Positions 14,657-20,474 of a stretch of 20,474 nucleotides of DNA are shown piece after piece. The stretch's first letter is position 1; each line of letters starts with the position of its first letter. The position numbers and the translations under genes are program-made. The stretch covers positions 1-20,474 of the forward strand of contig SMVT01000129.1 in the NCBI GenBank assembly GCA_004357365.1, read 5' to 3'. The notes under the pieces are model-generated. The model was given only the letters and a program-made list of their open reading frames with translations. It ran no database searches and was not told the DNA's origin. Source of the stretch: Nitrospina sp. GTDB taxonomy: Bacteria > Nitrospinota > Nitrospinia > Nitrospinales > Nitrospinaceae.

Positions 14657-15449
14657 ATGCCCACTGTTTTCCTGATAAGGGTTTTGTTCACGCCGTCCTC
14701 CGTGTTCTCCTGCGTGCCCTGAATGAGATATTCCTGATTGCCCTTCTGACCCTTGATGGGCGAGCGGCAGATATTGCGAAGACACCAACCCGCGTCTTCC
14801 ACAAATTGTTTCAACTCCAGCAATACCTTCATATGTTTGTGCAGGTCAGTGATGACGCCCTTGTTCTCCACTTCGTCCTTGCCGACTTCAAACTGCGGTT
14901 TGACCAGCGCGATCCACTGGCCGCCCGGCTTTAAATTTTTAAATACAGCGGGAAGAATCAATTTAAGAGAAATAAAGGCGACATCGATCACCGCCAAATC
15001 CAGCGCCTCGCCGCCGATTTCGTCCAGCGAAAGTTGGCGTGCGTTCTTGCGGTCGACCACCACCACCCGGTCGTCCGATTGCAGTTTCCAGTCGAGCTGA
15101 CCGTAACCGACGTCGACGGCAAACACCTTTTCAGCGCCATGTTGCAAGAGACAATCGGTGAAGCCGCCGGTCGACGCGCCGATGTCCACCGCCGTCTGCC
15201 CCGCGGGATTGACGCCGAAATCCTTAAGCGCCTGCGCCAGCTTCAACCCGCCGCGGCTGACATAAGGGTTTGGATCTTCCTGCACCGAAACGGCGGCATC
15301 CTCCGCCACCCTGCGCCCCGGCTTGTCCGCCGGTTCATCACCGATGCGGACCCGGCCCGCGAGAATCAGGCTCTGCGCCCGCTCGCGCGAGGTGACCAGT
15401 TTTTTTTTACCAGCAGTTGGTCGAGGCGGAGTTTTTTAATCGTCGTCAT
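14653..15449 (-). CDS. tlyA: TlyA-family rRNA 2'-O-methyltransferase, frame interrupted at an A9 run
   Basis: Two abutting frames together make one complete TlyA of about 265 residues. From ATG at 15447-15449 the first reads MTTIKKLRLDQLLV plus lysines, the start of an S4 RNA-binding domain. At nine consecutive A residues (15400-15408) the frame goes out; one base back it continues LVTSRERAQSLILAGRVRIG, PYVSRGGLKL, then the FtsJ-like methyltransferase with VDIGASTGGF, DVGYGQLDWKL and LVKPQFEVGK, stopping at 14653. Ten A residues would give one intact frame. TlyA proteins 2'-O-methylate cytidines in 16S/23S rRNA. The start overlaps the xseB end by 14 bp; AGGA is about 9 nt upstream. Causes: sequencing indel, frameshifting/slippage, or true mutation. 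Confidence 0.88.
15399..15408 (-). other. A9 run forming slippery heptamer A AAA AAC in tlyA
   Basis: On the coding strand the zero-frame codons are GTA AAA AAA AAC. The last seven bases (15405-15399) are A AAA AAC, a canonical -1 slippery heptamer in register, and a -1 slip restores the TlyA frame exactly; addition of one A by RNA polymerase slippage would do the same. An inverted repeat CGCGAG/CTCGCG (15382-15387 with 15358-15363) starts about a dozen bases downstream. Confidence 0.6.
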
Positions 15450-15687
15450 CCCGGTCGTCCTGGTCCCCGACGGGGAACAACTCCGCCACCAACTCGCCTT
15501 TCTGGTTTTTGGTGAGCTTTTCGATTTTCTGTTCCGCCTCGTTGAGTTTTTTGGAACAGACGCGCGACATCTTGATCCCTTCCTCAAAAATTTCCAGGGA
15601 CCTGTCGATGTCCAGCTCGCCCTTTTCCAATTCCTCAACGATCTTCTCGAGGCGGCTCATCGCCTTTTCAAATTTAATTTCAGCCAT
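15436..15687 (-). CDS. xseB: Exodeoxyribonuclease VII small subunit
   Basis: 83 residues, typical for XseB. It is mostly helical with the family pattern FEKAMSRLEKIVEELEKGEL, LDIDRSLEIFEEGI, then CSKKLNEAEQKIEKL, and finishes in an unusual acidic DQDDRDDDD tail. Several small subunits bind one XseA to form ExoVII, which degrades single-stranded DNA from both ends. The ATG at 15685-15687 has GGGAG about 8 nt upstream. It lies 17 bp after xseA, and its last codons overlap the tlyA start by 14 bp, so the aspartate-rich tail is encoded by the same bases as the tlyA N-terminus. Confidence 0.95.
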   Translation of the reverse strand: MAEIKFEKAMSRLEKIVEELEKGELDIDRSLEIFEEGIKMSRVCSKKLNEAEQKIEKLTKNQKGELVAELFPVGDQDDRDDDD

Positions 15688-15704
15688 AACGTTTCTCCCG
15701 ATCC

Positions 15705-17081
15705 TTATTCTATCGTTTCATCCACCGTAGCGTCCAGCTGGCCTTTGGCCAGACGGATGCGCACCGTGTCGCCTTTGTTCACCTGTTGACTGGAGGTCAC
15801 CGCCTTGCCGGTCTTGTTCGAGGTGGTGATGCTGTAGCCCCGGTCCAGCACGTTGAGGGGACTGAGCGCGTTGAGACGTTTCGCCGCGCCGTCCAGTTTT
15901 TCAATTTTGAGTTTAATTTGCGATTCCAGCCGCCGCAGAAGACGCGCCACCAGATCGGTTCGCCTTTCGAAAAACGCTTGTATGTTTTTACTGGGCGAAG
16001 CCTGGAACAAACGGTGCACCCTCTGCGTCAGGTTGCCGCGTTTGACCAACACCCATTGGTCGAGGCCGCGCAGCAGGCGCTGAACCATTTCGTCGAGGCG
16101 TTGTGCCGGCGCATCCAGAATCTGGCGCGGCTCGCGGAAAAACCGGCGATCGATCAGACTCCGCAGACGCTCGCGGTAATCCTCGATGTCCTCCTCCATG
16201 CGCTCGATCATCTGGTGGGTGAGGTATTGCAAATCCTGCACGATGTCGTTCAACTTCGGCACCACCAGCTCCGCCGCGGCTGAAGGCGTAGGTGCGCGCA
16301 GGTCCGCGACGAAATCGGCGATGGTGAAATCGATTTCATGACCGACGGCGGACACCACGGGAATTTTCGATTGCGCGATGGCGCGGGCGACGGCTTCCTC
16401 GTTGAAGGCCCACAAGTCTTCAATGGACCCGCCGCCGCGCCCGATGATAATCACATCGATGTCTTTCCGTTGGTTCAGTTCGTGGATGCCCCGGGCGATC
16501 TCTTCCGCCGCGCCATCGCCCTGCACCTTGGCGGGATACAACAAGACCGAGGTCTTGGGATTGCGCCTTCGAATGACGTGGATCAGGTCGCGGATCGCCG
16601 CGCCGGCGGGAGAGGTGACGATGCCGATCTTCCACGGCATTTCCGGAAGCGGCTGTTTGCGGTCTTTGTCGAACAGGCCCTCTTTCGCCAGTTTTTCCTT
16701 GAGCTGTTCGAACGCCTTCTGCAGGGCGCCCAGGCCCCTGGGCTCCACGGCTTCGACGATGACCTGATAATCGCCGCGCGCTTCGTACACGGTGACGCGT
16801 CCCAGCAGAAGCACCTGGTCGCCGTCTTGCGGGGTGAACTTCATGCCCACGCGCTGTCCGCGGAACAGAACGCATTTGATCTGCGCCTTGAGGTCTTTCA
16901 ACACGAAATAAGCATGACCGGAGGCAGCCAGCCGGAAATTGGAAATCTCGCCTTCGATCCATACCGTTTCAAACGCCGCCTCGAGGATCGCCCGCACGTC
17001 CCGCGTGATTTCGCTGACAGAGTAGACGTGCGGCTGTTCCTCCGGAATGTGTCCTGCGGTTTGTGATTGCGTCTGGGTCAT
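15705..17081 (-). CDS. xseA: Exodeoxyribonuclease VII large subunit
   Basis: 458 residues, the normal size. An N-terminal OB-fold DNA-binding domain (about 18-115, with VWIEGEISNFR and the GHAYFVLKD strand) precedes the nuclease domain, which has IGIVTSPAGAAIRD, GRGGGSIEDLWAFNEE, and VGHEIDFTIADFVADLRAPT. A coiled-coil region (about 280-400) that contacts the small subunit follows, and the C-terminus carries LSPLNVLDRGYSI. The ATG at 17079-17081 lacks an obvious Shine-Dalgarno, but the SVSEITRDV motif is correctly placed after it. It lies 52 bp after folD and 17 bp before xseB in the same operon. ExoVII trims single-stranded DNA in mismatch and damage repair. Confidence 0.96.
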   Translation of the reverse strand: MTQTQSQTAGHIPEEQPHVYSVSEITRDVRAILEAAFETVWIEGEISNFRLAASGHAYFVLKDLKAQIKCVLFRGQRVGMKFTPQDGDQVLLLGRVTVYEARGDYQVIVEAVEPRGLGALQKAFEQLKEKLAKEGLFDKDRKQPLPEMPWKIGIVTSPAGAAIRDLIHVIRRRNPKTSVLLYPAKVQGDGAAEEIARGIHELNQRKDIDVIIIGRGGGSIEDLWAFNEEAVARAIAQSKIPVVSAVGHEIDFTIADFVADLRAPTPSAAAELVVPKLNDIVQDLQYLTHQMIERMEEDIEDYRERLRSLIDRRFFREPRQILDAPAQRLDEMVQRLLRGLDQWVLVKRGNLTQRVHRLFQASPSKNIQAFFERRTDLVARLLRRLESQIKLKIEKLDGAAKRLNALSPLNVLDRGYSITTSNKTGKAVTSSQQVNKGDTVRIRLAKGQLDATVDETIE

Positions 17082-17133
17082 CGGTTAATACGAAAGGAAT
17101 GTGTGAGTCCGGTGGTTCATAAACCCGAAGGGG

Positions 17134-17991
17134 TTAAAGGTTGTTGGCTTTTTTAAATGCGTTCAGCGTATTTTTCATCAGCATGGCGATGGTCATCGGC
17201 CCCACTCCGCCGGGCACGGGTGTGATGAACGCCGCCTTCTCCACCTCCTTTTCGAAATCGACGTCGCCCACCAGTTTGCCGTCGACCCGGTTGATGCCGA
17301 CGTCGATGACCACCGCGCCTTCTTTGACCATGTCCGGTGTGACGAAGCGCGGTTTGCCGATGGCGGCAACCAGAATGTCGGCCGACCGCGCCACGGCGGG
17401 CAGGTCGCGCGTGCGGGAGTGGCAGATGGTTACCGTGGCGTGGCGCTTCAACAGCAGGGAAGCTATCGGCTTGCCGACGATGTTGCTGCGGCCGAGGATC
17501 ACCGCTTGCTTGCCCTCGATTCCGATTTTATAGAAGTCCAGCATCGCGATGATGCCGGCCGGGGTGCAGGGCGCCGGCCCATTTCCGCCGCTGGTCAGGA
17601 TACCGACGTTGACCGGATGAAAGCCATCGACATCCTTTTTCGGATCGACCGCCTCCAGCACCTTGGGTGCGTTGATATGAGCCGGTAGCGGCAGTTGCAC
17701 GAGAATGCCGTTGACCTCCGGATTGGCGTTCAACTCGGCGATCAGCTTCAGCAATTCTTTTTCTTCGGTATCGGCGGCGAGTGTGTGCGAGAACGATTGA
17801 AATCCCATGTTCGCGCAGGTTTTGTTTTTGTTTTTGACGTAGACCGCCGAAGCCGGGTCTTCGCCCACCAGCACCACCGCCAGTCCTGGGACTTTGCCGG
17901 TTTGCTGTTGCAACCTCCCGGTCTCCGCCGCCACCTGTTCCTTGATTTCCGCCGAAACCTTTTTGCCGTCGATCAGGGTCATCACATCCAT
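17134..17991 (-). CDS. folD: Bifunctional methylenetetrahydrofolate dehydrogenase/cyclohydrolase
   Basis: 285 residues from ATG at 17989-17991. FolD oxidises 5,10-methylene-THF with NADP and hydrolyses the methenyl product to 10-formyl-THF, feeding purine and formyl-Met-tRNA synthesis. Motifs: YVKNKNKTCANMG with the catalytic Lys, GILVQLPLP, DVDGFHPVNVG, PCTPAGI, the Rossmann GRSNIVGKP, CHSRT, and PVPGGVGPMT. A GTG immediately upstream (17992-17994) is an alternative start; AAGG about 7 nt before the ATG favours the ATG. It is the first gene of folD-xseA-xseB-tlyA-dcd; its upstream region carries intergenic repeat copy B. Confidence 0.97.
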   Translation of the reverse strand: MDVMTLIDGKKVSAEIKEQVAAETGRLQQQTGKVPGLAVVLVGEDPASAVYVKNKNKTCANMGFQSFSHTLAADTEEKELLKLIAELNANPEVNGILVQLPLPAHINAPKVLEAVDPKKDVDGFHPVNVGILTSGGNGPAPCTPAGIIAMLDFYKIGIEGKQAVILGRSNIVGKPIASLLLKRHATVTICHSRTRDLPAVARSADILVAAIGKPRFVTPDMVKEGAVVIDVGINRVDGKLVGDVDFEKEVEKAAFITPVPGGVGPMTIAMLMKNTLNAFKKANNL

Positions 17992-18041
17992 CACTCCACC
18001 TTATTCCATTTGGGGATTTGCAGAATTTCATCGGGCGCCTC

Positions 18042-18070
18042 ATAGTACCAGAACCGGGATTAAATGTGAG
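18042..18070 (-). promoter_or_regulatory. Candidate folD operon promoter
   Basis: On the minus strand CTCACA (18065-18070, 4/6) and TACTAT (18042-18047, 4/6) are separated by exactly 17 bp, with the predicted start about 45 nt before the folD ATG. It lies just inside the repeat-free part of the 376-bp gap 17995-18370. The matches are modest. Confidence 0.3.
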
Positions 18071-18105
18071 GGAGGAAAAAGCCCCTCAGAACCCTTCGGA
18101 AAGAG

Positions 18106-18324
18106 ACCTTTGCATAAGTAATTCAATTGGCAACGCGCGTATTCCTACAGGGGAGGTTATGGTGTCCCTGACCTTGATTTTAGAAGGTTTTCAACATCCT
18201 GCACAACCCCACCTGTGTCCTCCCTTCAGTAAGGGAAGGATTTTTTAAAACCTGTGTTATGCAAAGGTTTCTTCGGAGAAAGGGGAGCATATGTCCCCCC
18301 TTGTAAAGGGGGTTAGGGGGATTC
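18106..18324 (-). repeat. Palindrome-rich intergenic repeat, copy B
   Basis: The 376-bp gap 17995-18370 has no supportable gene; most of it is this element. Read on the minus strand it begins GAATCCCC (18324), continues with ACCCCCTTTACAA and a CCCCCTT-GTA-AAGGGGG hairpin (18296-18312), contains TCCCTT-CAGT-AAGGGA (18221-18236) and CATAACCTCCCCTGTA (complement at 18146-18161), and ends TTATGCAAAGGT (complement at 18106-18117). A perfect 12-bp inverted partner of that end occurs internally at 18257-18268. The same ordered blocks appear in copy A after recN. On the plus strand the 18221 hairpin is followed by TTTTTT and looks terminator-like, but no plus-strand gene precedes it. Confidence 0.75.
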
Positions 18325-18370
18325 TACCTCTTGCCTTTTGATGAAAAACCCCTCGAAGTGTGACCGCGGA

Positions 18371-19225
18371 TCAGGAATCGCCGAAAAACATGCGGACCAG
18401 GTCTTCGTACTGGCGCTTCACCTTGTCCTTCATGAATTCAAAATCGTCCGCGTCGAGTCCGATGATGTCCCAGCTTTTGGAATACAATTGCGGTTCGCTG
18501 AACTCGGCGTCACTGCCGACCTTAAGGACGTGCACAATATAATCGGAGGTGTGGATGACGGCCGCCTCGAAGGGATACCGTTTCGCCGCCTGGGGTTGAT
18601 GATGAAACGCCACCGCCTCCACCAGGCGGGGCGGCAGTTCCCAGGCTTTCAGCAGTTCGCCGCCGACGTCGGCGTGGTCAAATCCCATCAGTTCGCGCTC
18701 GGACTGGTAAATATTTTCCTGTTGTTCCTTGCTCCTGAAAAATGCGTCGCGGGCCAGGGCCGGTTCTTTTTTTAATATCACCAGCTGGCCGATGTCGTGC
18801 AGGATACCGGCCAGGTAGAACCGCTCGACGTTTTTCTCGCCCCGGAATTCGGCGATCGAGCGCGCCGCCACACCGCAGGCCATGCTGTGCCGCCAGAATT
18901 TCTGCATGTTGAACAGGCTGTTGGGGATGCCCCGGAACTGATAGATCACCAGAGTGGCCAGAGCCAGGTCAGTCAGTTGGTTTATGCCGATGATGGAAAT
19001 GGCGTGGGAGATGGTTTCGATTTCCGACGGGAACCCGAAAAAGGGGCTGTTGACGATTTTGAGCAGGCGCGCGGTGAGGGCGGGGTCGCAACTGATGATG
19101 TCTCCGATATCCTGAAACGTTTTGTCGGGATCGTTCAGCGCTTCCTGAAGTTCGAAATAGATTTTCGGGAGGGAAAAGATGGTTTCATCTTCAGTGATGA
19201 AATCCCGTGGACTGCTCAGGCTCAT
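18371..19225 (-). CDS. HDOD domain protein
   Basis: 284-residue cytoplasmic protein composed almost wholly of one HDOD domain, an HD-related output domain used in bacterial signalling and often found beside regulators and chemotaxis or c-di-GMP proteins. Visible: SLPKIYFELQEAL (18-30), SCDPALTARLLKIVNS (45-60), HAISIIGINQLTDLAL (74-89), then the HD-like core with H113, HD at 143-144 in ILHDIGQ, FDHADVG and AFHH. Unlike many HDOD proteins it keeps the HD pair, though catalytic activity cannot be inferred. The ATG at 19223-19225 has a weak GAGA upstream. It lies 58 bp downstream of the sigma-54 regulator on the same strand, suggesting one signalling unit. Precise function unknown. Confidence 0.9.
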   Translation of the reverse strand: MSLSSPRDFITEDETIFSLPKIYFELQEALNDPDKTFQDIGDIISCDPALTARLLKIVNSPFFGFPSEIETISHAISIIGINQLTDLALATLVIYQFRGIPNSLFNMQKFWRHSMACGVAARSIAEFRGEKNVERFYLAGILHDIGQLVILKKEPALARDAFFRSKEQQENIYQSERELMGFDHADVGGELLKAWELPPRLVEAVAFHHQPQAAKRYPFEAAVIHTSDYIVHVLKVGSDAEFSEPQLYSKSWDIIGLDADDFEFMKDKVKRQYEDLVRMFFGDS

Positions 19226-19283
19226 AACGGTTCTCGGCTCGCTTTGACGTCAATGAAACCGCCGGGTGGCAGGGTAATGCGGA

Positions 19284-20474
19284 TCAGCTGATTCCTAACT
19301 CCTTGATCAAACGGGACAGGTAAGACCGCTGGACCTCCAGGATTTTCGCGGCCTGGGTCCGGTTGCCCTTGGTCGATTGGAGGGTGCTGGCAATGAACGA
19401 TTTTCTGAAGGAATCGCTGGCGTCTTTCAGGGTGGAGCCGACATTGATCTCGATGGGTTGCTGGGTGGACTCAAAGGCAAAGGCATCGGGAGTCAGCTCA
19501 TCGCCATCCTCCAGAACGATGGCCCGCTCCAGCGCGTTTTCCAACTGGCGGATATTGCCGGGCCAGTGGTATCCTTCCAGGAACGAGGTCAGCCCCTTTT
19601 GAAGTTTTTTGGGTTTTTCGCCTTCCGGAGTGTGTTTGCGTATGAAAAAATTGACCAGATCAGGAATGTCCTCTTTGCGGTCGCGTAATGCAGGCAGATG
19701 AATGTTGATGACGTTGACGCGGTAATACAGGTCCTGGCGAAATCTGCCCTCGGCCACCATTTTGTCCAGATCCTGATTGGTCGCGGAAATGATTCGGACA
19801 TCCACTTCCGTGAGGTTGGTGCTGCCCAGCCTTAAAAACGCTTCCTCCTGAATCACCCGTAGAAGTTTGACTTGCATGGCCAGCGGCATCTCTCCGATCT
19901 CGTCGAGAAACAGGGTGCCGCCGTCGGCGGCCTCAAACAGTCCGATCTTCAGGCTGTCCGCTCCCGTAAAGGCGCCCTTTTCGTGGCCGAACAATTCGCG
20001 CTCCAGTATCGAAGCAGGCAGGGCGCCGCAACTGATGGACACAAACGGTTTGGTCTGGCGCAGACTGCGGTCATGGATCAAATGCGCGAATAATTCCTTG
20101 CCGGTACCGCTGTCTCCGGTGATCAGAATCGCCGCCTTGGAATTGGAAACTTTTTCCGAGTGGGCGATGCATTTCCGGATTCCCTGGCTCTCGCCGACAA
20201 TGGTGTAGCGCTGGCGGTATTTCTCCTGGAGCCGGTCAAATTCCTCCCCCAAAATTTCGTTGCTGCGGCTGACCTCGAAAAACATGGCCATGATTTTGGA
20301 AAAGCGTTCCAGCACCGTCATGTCCTGCTCGGAATAAATGCTGTCATCCTGCTTGTCCAGAAACTGCACCACGCCAATGATCACGCCGCTCAAAAGCAGG
20401 GGCAGACAGGCGATCGATTTCACATCCAGGTCGGTCATTTCGCTGACCTTGCTGAACCAGCGTTTGTCGTTTCG
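19284..20474 (-). CDS. GAF-AAA+-Fis sigma-54-dependent transcriptional activator (partial, N-terminus off right edge)
   Basis: 396 codons visible with an open frame to the window end, so the true start is beyond it. The visible part begins inside a GAF sensory domain (KSIACLPLLLSGVIIGVVQF, then SEQDMTVLERFSKIMAMFF). Next is a sigma-54 AAA+ domain: Walker A GDSGTGKE, the sigma-54 contact loop GAFTGA, Walker B GTLFLDEIGEM, the RFRQDLYYRVNVI arginine-finger region, and YHWPGNIRQLENALERA. A C-terminal Fis-type helix-turn-helix follows (GNRTQAAKILEVQRSYLSRL). It is an enhancer-binding protein that uses ATP to open sigma-54 promoters in response to a signal at the GAF domain. Ligand and targets cannot be read here; I found no clear TGGCAC-N5-TTGCA promoter in the intergenic regions. 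Confidence 0.95.
   Translation of the reverse strand, partial: RNDKRWFSKVSEMTDLDVKSIACLPLLLSGVIIGVVQFLDKQDDSIYSEQDMTVLERFSKIMAMFFEVSRSNEILGEEFDRLQEKYRQRYTIVGESQGIRKCIAHSEKVSNSKAAILITGDSGTGKELFAHLIHDRSLRQTKPFVSISCGALPASILERELFGHEKGAFTGADSLKIGLFEAADGGTLFLDEIGEMPLAMQVKLLRVIQEEAFLRLGSTNLTEVDVRIISATNQDLDKMVAEGRFRQDLYYRVNVINIHLPALRDRKEDIPDLVNFFIRKHTPEGEKPKKLQKGLTSFLEGYHWPGNIRQLENALERAIVLEDGDELTPDAFAFESTQQPIEINVGSTLKDASDSFRKSFIASTLQSTKGNRTQAAKILEVQRSYLSRLIKELGIS

Noticed and set aside
19244..19253. TTGACGTCAA palindrome between the sigma-54 regulator and the HDOD gene
   Set aside because: A single 10-bp palindrome in a GC-rich genome with no second copy or adjacent promoter; not enough to call an operator.

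Overview
The window reads as chromosomal housekeeping DNA from a GC-rich Gram-negative bacterium. Periplasmic exported proteins (an MlaC-like lipid carrier and a TatT/TPR-like protein), undecaprenyl-PP synthesis, the MEP pathway, sigma-54 regulation and HD-GYP/HDOD signalling proteins would fit a Deltaproteobacteria- or Nitrospinota-like lineage. No rRNA or other phylogenetic marker was compared, so this placement is a weak inference. I see no tRNA, rRNA, CRISPR array, phage gene or transposase.

Region 1 (1-5736, all minus strand) is the conserved translation/cell-envelope cluster. In transcription order it is rpsB-tsf-pyrH-frr-uppS-cdsA-dxr, with dxr cut by the left edge. It couples ribosomal protein S2, EF-Ts, UMP kinase and ribosome recycling factor to isoprenoid carrier and phospholipid precursor synthesis. 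Its likely promoter/leader lies in the 323-bp gap 5737-6059. Region 2 (6060-9322, minus) holds rimO and a 6-phosphofructokinase with PPi-type active-site residues, sharing a recognisable promoter, followed upstream by an mlaC-like gene. Region 3 (9409-11887, plus) is a divergent pair: a secreted TPR/TatT-like protein tightly followed by recN.

Region 4 (11888-13102) holds a palindrome-rich intergenic repeat between the convergent recN and gpmA genes, then gpmA (minus) and its leader. Region 5 (13103-14068, plus) is an HD-GYP protein whose HD signature histidine is replaced by alanine. Region 6 (14084-17991, minus) is an overlapping operon folD-xseA-xseB-tlyA-dcd. tlyA is split by a one-base discrepancy in a run of nine A residues that also forms a canonical -1 slippery heptamer. 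Region 7 (17995-18370) holds a second copy of the intergenic repeat seen after recN. Region 8 (18371-20474, minus) contains a sigma-54 enhancer-binding regulator with a GAF domain (N-terminus beyond the right edge) followed by an HDOD protein.

Most genes are ordinary. The items most worth a second look are the tlyA slippery site, the paired dispersed repeat placed about 45 nt downstream of recN and of the HDOD gene, the HD-to-AD change in the HD-GYP protein, and the tandem-repeat-encoded tail of ribosomal protein S2. I found no clear evidence for a wholly new multi-gene system.
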